DNA from: RFPW01 sp040401595
GTDB lineage: Bacteria > Pseudomonadota > Gammaproteobacteria > Burkholderiales > Burkholderiaceae_E
NCBI GenBank assembly: GCA_040401595.1
Contig: JBBAOE010000003.1
Coordinates: forward strand, 1-64,000
Length of the DNA: 64,000 bases
Direction: 5' to 3'
Shown: piece after piece, positions 7,146-16,459 of the stretch
How positions within the stretch are numbered: the stretch's first letter is position 1
Layout of the letters: each line of letters begins with the position of its first letter
Translations under genes and position numbers: made by a program
The notes under the pieces: generated by a model
The model's database searches: none
The model's input: only the letters and a program-made list of their open reading frames with translations
Told to the model about the DNA's origin: nothing

Positions 7146-8744
7146 ATGCTATGGCGCCGGATCGCTTGGATTTTGCTGTCCGGAACCTGGCTGTTGGGTC
7201 TGACAACCGTCCGGGCAGAAGTGTCGCAGCAGGCGCTTCAGGGGCTCGGTAGTGACGAGTTCGAGGCCCGGGTTGCGGCGATCGAGCAGCTGGTCGCGGG
7301 TGCCGATCCCCGGGTCGCAGTGATCCTGAAGGCTCTGGTCGATGGGGAATTGTTGACCGGACCGGGCGGGGTGATCTGGCTGACCGAAGACGGCAAGCTG
7401 GTTGATGCCGCGAGCGGCGCGCCGGTGGCAAAGCCAGCGATCGAGCCCGAGGCGATCATGGCCAACAATGCGTTGCGCCAGCAGGCCGAATCTGCGCTGG
7501 CCTCACTCAGACTGTTTTCGCCTGACCCCCAAATCCGACTGACCGCCGTCCGAGAACTGCTTGGGCAGGTTGAGTCATCGATGTTGCCCATGCTCGATCG
7601 GGCGCTGGCGGCGGAACGGGATCCTGTGGTGTTGCCCATTCTGCGCATGGTTCAGGCCTTCGCCGCTGCGAGCGCTCCCGAGGCCGAGCGCCGCCTCGAG
7701 GCCGTGCGGACGCTCGCGAGCAGTGAGTTGCCGGCCGTGCGGACCTTGTTGGCGCGGATTGCGGCCGAAGGGGGCGATGAGGACCGCCGGGTTCGTGGCG
7801 CGGCTGCGGCCGCGCTGGCTCAGGTGGAAGCGCGACTGAGTCGGGGCGAGTGGCTGGGGCGGATCTTTGCCGGCCTGTCGCTCGGTTCGATTCTGATGCT
7901 GGCGGCGATCGGTCTGGCCATTACGTACGGACTGCTGGGCGTGATCAACATGGCCCATGGCGAAATGATCATGATCGGCGCCTATGCGACCTGGGGGGTC
8001 CAGACCGCATTTCGAGCTTGGGCGCCGCAGGCGTTCGACTGGTATCCGCTGGTGGCCTTGCCCATCGCTTTTTTGGCAGCCGCTTCGGTTGGGGCCTTGC
8101 TCGAGCGCGCCATCATTCGACATTTGTACGGCCGCCCGCTCGAAACCCTGCTGGCGACCTGGGGCATTTCGCTCGCCCTGATCCAGACAGTTCGCACCCT
8201 GGTGGGTCCGCAGAACGTCGAGATCCAGAACCCCTCCTGGCTATCCGGCGCGCTGACCGTAGCCGGTGCCACCCTGCCGTGGAACCGGATTTTCATCATT
8301 GGGTTTTCGCTGGCGGTTCTTCTCATGATTGCATTGCTGCTCTCGCAGACGCGATTGGGACTGTTCGTGCGCGGCGTCACCCAGAATCGGGCGATGGCGT
8401 CGGCGATCGGGGTCCCCACCGATCGGGTTGATCTGATGGCCTTTGGCTTGGGATCGGGCGTCGCGGGTCTGGCAGGTGTAGCGCTCAGTCAGATCGGGAA
8501 CGTCGGCCCTGACCTGGGGCAGAGTTTCGTCATTGATTCGTTCATGGTGGTCGTGCTCGGCGGGGTGGGGCAACTGGCCGGCACGGTGGTGGCGGGTTTC
8601 GGTCTGGGCCTGGCGTCCAAATTCCTGGAGCCGTCGGTTGGCGCCGTGATCGCCAAGATCGCGATCCTGGTCGGGATCATCGCTTTCATCCAGAAGCGGC
8701 CCCAGGGCTTGTTTGCATTGCGTGGTCGCGCGCTCGAGTCCTGA
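7146..8744 (+). CDS. urtB: urea ABC transporter, permease UrtB
   Basis: A 532-residue inner-membrane permease, the usual UrtB length. Residues 1-24 form a signal or first membrane segment (WILLSGTWLLGLTTVRAE). Residues about 25-230 are the helical-repeat, HEAT-like extracytoplasmic domain specific to UrtB. The rest is the LivH-type permease, beginning with IFAGLSLGSILMLAAIGLA and including the family hallmark GVINMAHGEMIMIGAYATW. ATG 7146 is preferred because GGGG at 7136-7139 lies 6 bases upstream; ATG 7134 in the same frame is the alternative. The scaffold gap ends 18 bases before the start, so the upstream region is uncertain. Confidence 0.93.
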   Translation: MLWRRIAWILLSGTWLLGLTTVRAEVSQQALQGLGSDEFEARVAAIEQLVAGADPRVAVILKALVDGELLTGPGGVIWLTEDGKLVDAASGAPVAKPAIEPEAIMANNALRQQAESALASLRLFSPDPQIRLTAVRELLGQVESSMLPMLDRALAAERDPVVLPILRMVQAFAAASAPEAERRLEAVRTLASSELPAVRTLLARIAAEGGDEDRRVRGAAAAALAQVEARLSRGEWLGRIFAGLSLGSILMLAAIGLAITYGLLGVINMAHGEMIMIGAYATWGVQTAFRAWAPQAFDWYPLVALPIAFLAAASVGALLERAIIRHLYGRPLETLLATWGISLALIQTVRTLVGPQNVEIQNPSWLSGALTVAGATLPWNRIFIIGFSLAVLLMIALLLSQTRLGLFVRGVTQNRAMASAIGVPTDRVDLMAFGLGSGVAGLAGVALSQIGNVGPDLGQSFVIDSFMVVVLGGVGQLAGTVVAGFGLGLASKFLEPSVGAVIAKIAILVGIIAFIQKRPQGLFALRGRALES

Positions 8745-8745
8745 C

Positions 8746-9927
8746 ATGAATGATCCGCTGGTTGTTGAACGCCGATTGTTCGGACGCTTTGAATGGTTGC
8801 TTATCGGGGCCGTCGTTCTCCTTGCGGGCGTCATCGCGCCGCTAGCCCATGCGCTCTTGCCCGATGGCGCAGCCTGGCGTCCGTCATCCTATGTGGTCAC
8901 GCTGGTGGGGAAATTTGCCTGTTACGCCATGTTGGCGCTTGCCATGGACCTGATCTGGGGCTACGCCGGAATCCTGTCGCTGGGGCAATCCTTGTGGTTT
9001 GCCCTTGGTGGCTACGTGTTCGGCATGCATCTGATGCGCGGCATTGGCCGAGAGGGGCAATATCAGAGTGATTTGCCCGACTTCATGGTCTTTCTGGACT
9101 GGAAGACCTTGCCCTGGCACTGGTGGAACAGTGACAGCTTCGCATGGTCACTCCTGTTGGTCATCCTGGTGCCCGGCGTGCTGGCGTTTATCTTCGGATG
9201 GTTTGCGTTTCGCTCACGGATCCGCGGCGTCTATTTTTCGATCATCACCCAGGCGCTCACCTACGCCGCGATGTTGCTGTTCTTTCGCAATGAAACCGGT
9301 TTTGGTGGCAATAACGGATTTACCGACTTCAAGACGCTGCTGGGTTTCAGAATCACTGACCCGGCGGTACGTGCCACCTTGCTTGCCATCACCGTGGGTT
9401 CGCTGGCCGCGGTCTTTGTGTTCTCACGCTGGCTGGTGCAGACCCGATTCGGCCGGGTCCTGCAGGCGATCCGGGACGCCGAGGGCCGGGTGCGCTTTTG
9501 TGGCTACGACACGCTGCGCTACAAACTCGGGATCTGGACCGTGGCGGCGGTTATCAGCGGCGTCGCAGGCGCACTCTATGTGCCGCAGGTCGGGATCATC
9601 AACCCGGGCGAGATGAGCCCGGCCAACGGGATCGAAATCGCGGTCTGGACCGCAGTCGGCGGGCGTGGCACCCTGATTGGTCCCATCCTCGGCGCCTGGC
9701 TGGTGAACGGTGCCAAGAGCTGGTTCACGATGGCATTCCCCGAGTACTGGTTATTTTTTCTGGGCGCACTCTTTGTCGGTGTGACGCTGTATCTGCCCGG
9801 TGGCGTGATCGGGTTTCTGCGCTCGATTCCGGGCTTTGGCGCCCTTGGCGCCCGCGGCCTGTTGGGCGCTTCGAAGAGCGTAGGCGATGATGTCAATGGC
9901 GCCTCGGGGCCGGGGAGTCGATCATGA
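8746..9927 (+). CDS. urtC: urea ABC transporter, permease UrtC
   Basis: A 393-residue multi-spanning inner-membrane protein of the LivM family. Hydrophobic segments start around residue 20 (WLLIGAVVLLAGVIAPL). The conserved loop LALAMDLIWGYAGILSLGQSL and the later GVAGALYVPQVGIINPGEM identify it as UrtC. The ATG at 8746 is 1 base after the urtB stop, so translation is probably coupled. UrtB and UrtC together form the transmembrane channel. The C-terminus overlaps the urtD start by 4 bases (ATGA). Confidence 0.95.
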   Translation: MNDPLVVERRLFGRFEWLLIGAVVLLAGVIAPLAHALLPDGAAWRPSSYVVTLVGKFACYAMLALAMDLIWGYAGILSLGQSLWFALGGYVFGMHLMRGIGREGQYQSDLPDFMVFLDWKTLPWHWWNSDSFAWSLLLVILVPGVLAFIFGWFAFRSRIRGVYFSIITQALTYAAMLLFFRNETGFGGNNGFTDFKTLLGFRITDPAVRATLLAITVGSLAAVFVFSRWLVQTRFGRVLQAIRDAEGRVRFCGYDTLRYKLGIWTVAAVISGVAGALYVPQVGIINPGEMSPANGIEIAVWTAVGGRGTLIGPILGAWLVNGAKSWFTMAFPEYWLFFLGALFVGVTLYLPGGVIGFLRSIPGFGALGARGLLGASKSVGDDVNGASGPGSRS

Positions 9928-10781
9928 CGGTCCAGAGCGCAACGGTGCCAGCCGATCGGGCTGGGCTCAGTGGTTCCCCGACATCTGGCGTGGCAGCCTC
10001 AAAACCGCTCAGCCCGGTTCGCCATGATGGGGTCGACGTTTCGCACGGGCCGATTCTGTATTTGGAGTCGGTGACCGTCAGCTTTGATGGATTCAAGGCG
10101 CTCAATGAGCTTTCGCTGACGGTCGATGATGGGGAGTTGCGTTGCGTGATCGGCCCCAATGGTGCGGGCAAGACTACGATGATGGATGTGATTACGGGCA
10201 AGACACGGCCCGATCTGGGGCGGGTCTCATTTGGTCAGTCGATCGATCTGACCCGGATGACCGAAGATCGCATTGTGCAGGCCGGTATCGGGCGCAAGTT
10301 CCAGCGACCGACCGTGTTCGAGACGCTTACCGTGTTCGAGAACATGGAGTTGGCGGTGAAATCGGATCGTCGGCCGCGGGCGACCCTGCGCGCGACGCTG
10401 GATTCGACGCAAGTCGATCAGATTGATTCAGTTCTTACGCGGGTGAATTTGCGCCAGGCGCATCGCCGCATCGCGGGCAGTCTGAGCCATGGTCAGAAGC
10501 AGTGGCTTGAGATCGGCATGCTACTGGCGCAGCAGCCCAAGCTCATTCTGCTCGATGAACCGGTGGCCGGCATGACGGATGCGGAAACGGATCAGACCGC
10601 GGAACTGTGTCTTTCGCTCGAGGGTCGGCATTCGCTGGTGGTCGTTGAGCACGACATGGCGTTCGTGGAAAAGATTGCGCGCCGAGTGACCGTCCTGCAC
10701 GAGGGCTCGGTGCTGACCGAAGGGTCGCTGGCCCAAGTGCGTGCCGATGAGCGCGTGGTTTCTGTGTATCTGGGGCGTTGA
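9924..10781 (+). CDS. urtD: urea ABC transporter, ATP-binding protein UrtD
   Basis: A 285-residue cytosolic ATPase. Walker A is GPNGAGKTT, the signature is LSHGQKQWLEIGMLL (the LSHGQ form is usual for UrtD) and Walker B is LILLDEPVAGM. About 45 N-terminal residues precede the nucleotide-binding domain, are rich in Ser, Pro and Gly, and look unstructured. The start ATG overlaps the urtC stop. An internal start near the LYLESVTVSFDGF stretch would remove the extension, but no strong ribosome binding site is seen there. Confidence 0.95.
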   Translation: MTVQSATVPADRAGLSGSPTSGVAASKPLSPVRHDGVDVSHGPILYLESVTVSFDGFKALNELSLTVDDGELRCVIGPNGAGKTTMMDVITGKTRPDLGRVSFGQSIDLTRMTEDRIVQAGIGRKFQRPTVFETLTVFENMELAVKSDRRPRATLRATLDSTQVDQIDSVLTRVNLRQAHRRIAGSLSHGQKQWLEIGMLLAQQPKLILLDEPVAGMTDAETDQTAELCLSLEGRHSLVVVEHDMAFVEKIARRVTVLHEGSVLTEGSLAQVRADERVVSVYLGR

Positions 10782-10783
10782 GG

Positions 10784-11476
10784 ATGTTGCGCATCGAAGG
10801 CCTGAACCAGTTTTATGGCGGCAGCCACGTGTTGCGCGATATTTCGCTTGAGGTGCCCACGGGCCAGGTCACCGCCTTGCTCGGTCGCAACGGCGTGGGC
10901 AAAACCACCCTGCTGAAATGCCTCACCGGCCTCTTGCCGATCCGCTCTGGGCGCATTCTTCTGGATGGTCAGGATATTTCGAATTTGCCGCCACACCGGC
11001 GCGCACGCCTGGGGCTGGGCTATGTGCCGCAGGGGCGCGAGATTTTTGCGCGTCTGACGGTTGAAGAAAACCTGCGCATTGCGATGGCGGCTTCCGGGCA
11101 TGACGGTCCGATTCCGGAATGGGTCTTTGAGACGTTCCCGATCATCAAGACCTTCCTGCGGCGCCGTGGCGGCGACCTGTCGGGCGGCCAGCAGCAACAA
11201 CTGGCCATCGCACGGGCTCTGGTCACCAAGCCGCGTCTGCTCATTCTGGATGAGCCTACGGAGGGCATTCAACCGAATGTCATCCAGATGATCGAGCAGG
11301 TCATTGCGGGTCTGGCCGAGCGACGGGAAATGGCCATTCTGCTGGTTGAACAATACTATGATTTTGCACGATCATTGGCCGATCATTACGCGGTTCTGCA
11401 GCGTGGCGAGGTCATTGCGTCGGGACTTGGCGCAGAGATGGAAGCCAACGGCGTGCGCGAATTGGTGGCTGTTTGA
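10784..11476 (+). CDS. urtE: urea ABC transporter, ATP-binding protein UrtE
   Basis: A 230-residue LivF-type ATPase with Walker A GRNGVGKTT, signature LSGGQQQQLAIARAL and Walker B LLILDEPTEGIQPN. It pairs with UrtD to energise urea import. The start is ambiguous: ATG 10784 has no properly spaced ribosome binding site, whereas TTG 10778 overlaps the urtD stop as TTGA and would add MR before MLRIEGLNQFYGG. Either gives a complete protein. The stop overlaps the start of ureD, so transport and urease genes appear to be one transcription unit. Confidence 0.94.
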   Translation: MLRIEGLNQFYGGSHVLRDISLEVPTGQVTALLGRNGVGKTTLLKCLTGLLPIRSGRILLDGQDISNLPPHRRARLGLGYVPQGREIFARLTVEENLRIAMAASGHDGPIPEWVFETFPIIKTFLRRRGGDLSGGQQQQLAIARALVTKPRLLILDEPTEGIQPNVIQMIEQVIAGLAERREMAILLVEQYYDFARSLADHYAVLQRGEVIASGLGAEMEANGVRELVAV

Positions 11477-12456
11477 GGGAAGGTTCTGTTGCAGCGACTG
11501 AGGGCGTTTGCGCGCCCGCAGGGTCAGGCGCGGACAACGCTCGCGCAGACGGTCTTTTGCGCGGCTCGTCGTTGCGCCATTGGTCGGCTTCGCTCGACTT
11601 GCGATTTGCGGCTCGCGCGGACCAGACCGTGCTGGTCAGCAACCGCCATCGTGGGCCTTTGCGACTGATCAAGGCCTTGCATGCCGACGCGGCCGAACCT
11701 TCAGCGGTGCCATCGCTCAGACGGGGTCGACTTGACGCCATCATTGTTCATCCGCCGGGCGGCCTGGTCGATGGCGATTCGCTGCAGCTGACGATCGATC
11801 TGGACGAGGGCGCGTGTGTGCGTTCCACCACCCCGGGCTCGCAAAAGTGGTACCGCGGCCGGGCAAGTGCCCGAACGCATATTCGGGTGGCGAGCGGGGC
11901 GCAGCTCGAGTGGTTGCCGCAACCCACGATCGTCTATGACGGTGCCTATGTCGATCAATCGCTACTGATTGAATTGGCCGGACAAGCCTCGACCATCGGT
12001 TCTGAGTGTCTGGTTCTGGGGCGGCGGTCGATGGGCGAACGCTTTGTCCGCGGATGGCTTCGCCAGTCGATCCGCATTCACCGCGACGGCAGCCCGATCT
12101 GGCAGGAGCGCACGGACGCTGGTGCCGACTCCGGGTTATGGCAATCCCCGGCCGGCTGGGCGGGCCGGGTCGTCTGCGCTTCCGTTTGGGCGATCGGCGG
12201 GCGCGACCAGACGTGGGACGACGCGGCGCTGGTCGAAGACTGGCGTGGCGCACTCGAGGTCGCTACCGCGCACGAGGCTTCGCAGGGGCGGCATATCCTG
12301 GCGGGCGCAACGCGGATGTACTCCGGAATTGTATTGGCCAAAATTCTGGGCGACGAAGCGGGCGAAGTCGCGGCCTTGGCTCAGCAGCTCTGGGCATTGG
12401 CCCGGCCGGGCGTCCTGGGTGAGCCAGCGCAACCCGTTCGGATTTGGGCGACTTGA
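11473..12456 (+). CDS. ureD: urease accessory protein UreD
   Basis: UreD (UreH family) is the scaffold that first binds apo-urease and recruits UreF and UreG for nickel insertion. The 327-residue protein carries the family blocks IIVHPPGGLVDGDSL and TTPGSQKWYRG, with EWLPQPTIVYDGA further on. The start is TTG at 11473, overlapping the urtE stop as TTGA; no ATG or GTG lies in a sensible position before the conserved region. The first 35 residues are not conserved-looking, so a later TTG is possible. A 199-base gap separates it from ureA. Confidence 0.9.
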   Translation: MREGSVAATEGVCAPAGSGADNARADGLLRGSSLRHWSASLDLRFAARADQTVLVSNRHRGPLRLIKALHADAAEPSAVPSLRRGRLDAIIVHPPGGLVDGDSLQLTIDLDEGACVRSTTPGSQKWYRGRASARTHIRVASGAQLEWLPQPTIVYDGAYVDQSLLIELAGQASTIGSECLVLGRRSMGERFVRGWLRQSIRIHRDGSPIWQERTDAGADSGLWQSPAGWAGRVVCASVWAIGGRDQTWDDAALVEDWRGALEVATAHEASQGRHILAGATRMYSGIVLAKILGDEAGEVAALAQQLWALARPGVLGEPAQPVRIWAT

Positions 12457-12562
12457 ACCACCAGGGCCGGAGAAGTTTTTCGAGCGCTGGGGCTGCGTCT
12501 TTGGAGCGCAATCGACGGGCTAGGGTTGGGGGGCCAAGCTTGACTGGAGCGTGGCGCTCGCC

Positions 12563-12591
12563 TTCAACTTTGGTGGCGTTTCGCGTATGGT
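12563..12591 (+). promoter_or_regulatory. weak sigma-70-like promoter before ureA
   Basis: TTCAAC (12563-12568) and TATGGT (12586-12591) are separated by 17 bases, a plausible but weak -35/-10 pair about 65 bases upstream of the ureA start. The 199-base ureD-ureA gap is the longest spacing inside the urease cluster, which makes an internal promoter reasonable. Both hexamers deviate from consensus. Confidence 0.25.
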
Positions 12592-12655
12592 TAATCCCCG
12601 GTTTCCATCTCAACAATGGGTTGCAAATGGCGGCCCACCTGCCGGAACGATCGCA

Positions 12656-12958
12656 ATGGATTTGACCCCGCGTGAAAAAGATAAATTGTTGATTTTTACG
12701 GCGGCGCTGCTCGCTGAACGTCGACAGGCCAGAGGCTTGAAGCTCAATGTGCCCGAGGCGATTGCACTCATTACGGCGGCCGTGATGGAAGGGGCGCGTG
12801 ATGGTCGCACTGTGGCCGAGCTGATGTCGTCCGGCGCCAGCATCCTGACGCGCGATCAGGTGATGGAAGGCGTGGCCGAAATGATTCCCGATATTCAGGT
12901 TGAAGCGACTTTTCCGGATGGCACCAAGCTCGTCACCGTGCATCAACCGATCCGCTAG
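12656..12958 (+). CDS. ureA: urease gamma subunit
   Basis: Exactly 100 residues, the standard length for a separate gamma subunit. It begins MDLTPREKDKLLIFTAALLA and ends in TKLVTVHQPIR, both diagnostic of UreA. The frame is open upstream of 12656, but only this ATG matches the conserved N-terminus. It packs with UreB and UreC in the (UreABC)3 holoenzyme in the cytosol. Confidence 0.97.
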   Translation: MDLTPREKDKLLIFTAALLAERRQARGLKLNVPEAIALITAAVMEGARDGRTVAELMSSGASILTRDQVMEGVAEMIPDIQVEATFPDGTKLVTVHQPIR

Positions 12959-13013
12959 GAAAACGCCTGCCTGTTTCAAGTCTTTTGCATTCTTCACTGC
13001 TGGAGCTTCCCCC

Positions 13014-13325
13014 ATGATTCCCGGCGAATTGCTGCCCGAAGCGGGTGACCTTGAACTCAACGTGGGCCGCTCGACCGTCGAGCTGCGCGTCACCAATACC
13101 GGTGACCGGCCGATTCAAGTCGGTTCGCACTATCACTTCGCTGAGACCAATGCGGCACTCGACTTTGACCGGGTGGCGGCGCGCGGGTTCCGGCTTGATA
13201 TTGCCGCTGGCACGGCGGTTCGATTCGAGCCTGGACAATCGCGTCCGGTTCGTCTGGTCGCGTTGGCTGGCGCGCGCTGCGTCGTGGGCTTTCGCGGTCT
13301 GGTGATGGGTAAGTTGGAGAATTGA
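13014..13325 (+). CDS. ureB: urease beta subunit
   Basis: A 103-residue beta subunit beginning MIPGELLPEAGDLELN and containing the family block VTNTGDRPIQVGSHYHFAETN. It bridges UreA and UreC in the enzyme. GGAG at 13002-13005 (in CTGGAGCTT) lies upstream of the ATG and supports the start. It follows ureA after 55 bases and precedes ureC by 4 bases. Confidence 0.97.
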   Translation: MIPGELLPEAGDLELNVGRSTVELRVTNTGDRPIQVGSHYHFAETNAALDFDRVAARGFRLDIAAGTAVRFEPGQSRPVRLVALAGARCVVGFRGLVMGKLEN

Positions 13326-13329
13326 CGCA

Positions 13330-15054
13330 ATGGCAACCCGAATTTCGCGCCGCGCGTATGCGGAGATGTTTGGTCCCACCACGGGGGATCGGGTCCGTCT
13401 GGCTGACACCAATCTCGTGATCGAAGTCGAGCACGACCACACGGTTTACGGCGAAGAGGTCAAGTTTGGGGGTGGCAAGGTCATCCGCGACGGCATGGGA
13501 CAGGGCCAGGGTCTGGCTGCCGAGGTTGCCGATACGGTGATCACCAACGCGCTCATCGTCGATGCCGTTCTGGGCATCCTAAAGGCGGATATCGGTCTGA
13601 AAGCCGGTCGGATCTGGCGGATCGGCAAGGCGGGCAATCCGGATATTCAACCTGCTGTCACGATCCCGATTGGCGCCGCCACCGAGATCATTGCGGGTGA
13701 AGGGATGATTGTGACCGCTGGAGGGATCGATACCCACATCCACTTCATCTGCCCACAGCAGGTCGATGAGGCGCTTGCAAGCGGCATCACGACCATGATC
13801 GGCGGTGGAACGGGTCCAGCAACCGGCACCAATGCAACGACCGTGACACCAGGTCCGTGGCATCTGGAGCGCATGCTGCAGGCGGCTGAAGCTCTGCCGA
13901 TGAACATCGGTTTTACCGGCAAGGGCAATGTCAGCCGACCCGAACCCTTACGCGAACAGATCGAGGCGGGCGCCATCGGGCTCAAACTGCACGAAGACTG
14001 GGGGACGACACCGCAAGCGATCGACACCTGCCTGAGCGTGGCAGACGAGATGGATGTCCAGGTGGCGATTCATACCGATACCCTGAATGAAAGCGGGTTC
14101 GTGGAAGCGTCGATCGCAGCGATGCGGGGGCGGGTGATTCACACTTATCACACCGAGGGCGCCGGCGGTGGGCACGCGCCCGATATTCTGAAGGTGGTCG
14201 GTGAGTCGAATGTGCTGCCCTCGTCGACCAATCCGACCCGACCCTTTACGGTCAACACCCTCGACGAACACCTCGACATGTTGATGGTGTGTCATCACCT
14301 GGATGCATCGATCGCCGAGGATCTGGCCTTTGCCGAGAGCCGGATCCGGCGTGAAACGATCGCGGCCGAAGATATCCTGCACGACATCGGTGCGATCTCG
14401 ATGATGTCGAGTGATTCTCAGGCGATGGGTCGTCCGGGGGAAGTGATTCTGCGGACCTGGCAGACGGCCCACAAGATGAAGTCGCAGTTTGGTGCCTTGC
14501 GCATGGATGCAGCGCGCGCGGACGGTGAGCGCAATGACAACTGGCGTATTCGTCGCTATATCGCCAAGTACACGATCAACCCTGCCATCACCCATGGCAT
14601 CGCCCATGAGGTCGGCTCGATCGAGGAAGGCAAATGGGCGGATCTCGTCCTGTGGCGCCCGGCGTTTTTTGGGGTCAAGCCTTCGATGGTGATCAAGGGT
14701 GGAACGATTGCGTTGGCGCTGATGGGCGATCCCAACGCTTCCATTCCAACCCCGCAACCGGTGCATTACCGACCGATGTTCGGTAGCCTGGGCGGAGCGC
14801 TGACCCACTCCTCATTGACCTTCGTATCGGGCGCTGCGCTGGCGGCTGGTGTCGGTTCACGGTACGGTCTGGCCAAGCCACTGGTGGCCGTGCGCGGGAT
14901 GCGCACACTCTCCAAACGCGATCTGCTCTGGAACGATGCCCTGCCGGTGATGTCGATCGATCCGGAGACTTACGAGGTCCGCGCCGACGGGAAGCTACTG
15001 GTCTGTGAGCCAGCTTCGGTGTTGCCGATGGCACAGCGGTATTTTCTGTTTTGA
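13330..15054 (+). CDS. ureC: urease alpha subunit (catalytic)
   Basis: A 574-residue nickel enzyme that hydrolyses urea to ammonia and carbamate. All active-site residues are present with a +2 offset from the Klebsiella enzyme. They are the nickel ligands His136 and His138 in THIHFICP, the carbamylated bridging Lys219 in GLKLHEDWG, the flap residues Cys321 and His322 in MVCHHLDAS, and the aspartate ligand in MMSSDSQAMGR. The N-terminus SRRAYAEMFGPTTGDRVRLAD and the length are typical. It is expected to be active once loaded with nickel by UreDEFG. Confidence 0.98.
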   Translation: MATRISRRAYAEMFGPTTGDRVRLADTNLVIEVEHDHTVYGEEVKFGGGKVIRDGMGQGQGLAAEVADTVITNALIVDAVLGILKADIGLKAGRIWRIGKAGNPDIQPAVTIPIGAATEIIAGEGMIVTAGGIDTHIHFICPQQVDEALASGITTMIGGGTGPATGTNATTVTPGPWHLERMLQAAEALPMNIGFTGKGNVSRPEPLREQIEAGAIGLKLHEDWGTTPQAIDTCLSVADEMDVQVAIHTDTLNESGFVEASIAAMRGRVIHTYHTEGAGGGHAPDILKVVGESNVLPSSTNPTRPFTVNTLDEHLDMLMVCHHLDASIAEDLAFAESRIRRETIAAEDILHDIGAISMMSSDSQAMGRPGEVILRTWQTAHKMKSQFGALRMDAARADGERNDNWRIRRYIAKYTINPAITHGIAHEVGSIEEGKWADLVLWRPAFFGVKPSMVIKGGTIALALMGDPNASIPTPQPVHYRPMFGSLGGALTHSSLTFVSGAALAAGVGSRYGLAKPLVAVRGMRTLSKRDLLWNDALPVMSIDPETYEVRADGKLLVCEPASVLPMAQRYFLF

Positions 15055-15077
15055 TCGGTGCCGAGCTAGCAAATCCC

Positions 15078-15635
15078 ATGACCCCCAGCCCCGAGATGCA
15101 TCCACCCCTGTCAGCCGCTGTGAGTGCAGCACCCATTCCCATGGTGACCGGCTTAGCCGACGCCCAGGCACGTGTCGACGAGATTCTCGAACTACCCTTT
15201 GAGCGCCGCGAAAAGAGCCGGTTTCGTGCCGTGCTGCTGTCGGGTGAAGCGATCGGCATCTCGATGCCGCCCGGTACTTTGCTGCGTCATGGCACCCGAC
15301 TCCAGCTCGACGATGGCCGTGTGATCGCGGTCGAGGCACAACTCGAGACCTTGCTCGAAGTGCGTGCTGAGGACGCTCAAGAACTGGCTCGAATCGCCTA
15401 CCATGTCGGCAATCGACATGTGCCGCTGCAGATCGGAGAAAACTGTCTGTGGTTGCTGCCAGACCATGTGCTGAGAGCGATGGTGCTGGGACTGGGTGGG
15501 CAGGTGCAGGAAGTTCAGGCCGCCTTCGAGCCCGAGAGTGGGGCTTATGGTCATTCGCATGTCCACCATCAGCATGATGATCAGGGCCATGGCGGACGAA
15601 TCCACGTGTTCGATCCGCGTCACGAACAGCCCTGA
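15078..15635 (+). CDS. ureE: urease accessory nickel chaperone UreE
   Basis: A 185-residue nickel metallochaperone. The N-terminal peptide-binding domain and central metal-binding domain include ELARIAYHVGNRHVPLQI, where the conserved histidine binds nickel. The tail (last about 30 residues) has seven histidines in GHSHVHHQHDDQGHGG-type sequence, a nickel-storage feature found in some UreE proteins. ATG 15078 is chosen; the frame also opens with TTG at 15051 overlapping the ureC stop as TTGA, which would add 9 residues. The stop is 1 base before the ureF start. Confidence 0.93.
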   Translation: MTPSPEMHPPLSAAVSAAPIPMVTGLADAQARVDEILELPFERREKSRFRAVLLSGEAIGISMPPGTLLRHGTRLQLDDGRVIAVEAQLETLLEVRAEDAQELARIAYHVGNRHVPLQIGENCLWLLPDHVLRAMVLGLGGQVQEVQAAFEPESGAYGHSHVHHQHDDQGHGGRIHVFDPRHEQP

Positions 15636-15636
15636 G

Positions 15637-16428
15637 ATGCTCGTTCGCCTGTTGCAGCTTGCGAGTCCGATGCTGCCGATCGGCGCCTTTAGCTATTCCT
15701 CGGGCCTTGAATCAGCGATCGAGGCTGGTGATGTTCACGACGCCCCGAGCGGCGCACGGTGGATTGGTGATGTGCTGGAGTGGAACCTCGCGCGCCAGGA
15801 TGCGCCGCTGGTCGCCGCTGCCCATCTTGCCTGGACCGGCTTGCACGCAAATGATCCCGAGCGGGCAAAGGTGTCGCCGGCACCCGCCGCAATCATGACG
15901 GACACCGAGGATCCGATGCACTGGTTGCGGCAACTCAATGATCTGGCCTTCGCTACCCGCGAGACGGCCGAGCAACGACTCGAATGTACGCAGACCGGGC
16001 ATTCGCTCGGTGTTTGGATCGAACGGTCGCTGGACCCGTCGGCGTTCGTGCTTGAGGCGCTCGGAGCGCTTGCGCCGATCGCGTATCCCACGGCCTGGGC
16101 AGCGGCAGGGGTGCAACTCGAACTCAGTGCGCGCGATACGGTACTCGGACTGCTTTGGGGTTTCGTCGAAAATCAGACCAGTGCGCTGATGAAAGCCCTT
16201 CCTCTGGGGCAGACGCCTGCCCAGCGCATGCTGCTGGCGCTCGGGCCCCAGATCGAGCGGGCTGCGGACGAGGCGCTGCGGCGGGCTTCTCCGGATCCAG
16301 GCGAGGCCGCGGCGCTGGCGCCTTCGGCCTCGTCGCAGGATCGAACGTTGGTGGCCGGTGCAATGCCTGCGCTTGCCATCGCATCGATGCGTCATGAGAT
16401 CCAATACTCTCGTCTCTTTCGGTCTTGA
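15637..16428 (+). CDS. ureF: urease accessory protein UreF
   Basis: UreF gates GTPase activity of UreG within the UreDFG activation complex. The 263-residue protein begins MLVRLLQLASPMLPIGAFSYSSGLE, the UreF hallmark, and ends with MPALAIASMRHEIQYSRLFRS, which is a conserved C-terminus. It is slightly longer than the usual 225-240 residues. The extra length comes from segments near residues 70-90 and 215-240 that are rich in Ala and Pro. The ATG at 15637 directly follows the ureE stop. Confidence 0.95.
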   Translation: MLVRLLQLASPMLPIGAFSYSSGLESAIEAGDVHDAPSGARWIGDVLEWNLARQDAPLVAAAHLAWTGLHANDPERAKVSPAPAAIMTDTEDPMHWLRQLNDLAFATRETAEQRLECTQTGHSLGVWIERSLDPSAFVLEALGALAPIAYPTAWAAAGVQLELSARDTVLGLLWGFVENQTSALMKALPLGQTPAQRMLLALGPQIERAADEALRRASPDPGEAAALAPSASSQDRTLVAGAMPALAIASMRHEIQYSRLFRS

Positions 16429-16459
16429 ACCCACAACTTTTTTGAACTCAGGACTTCCC

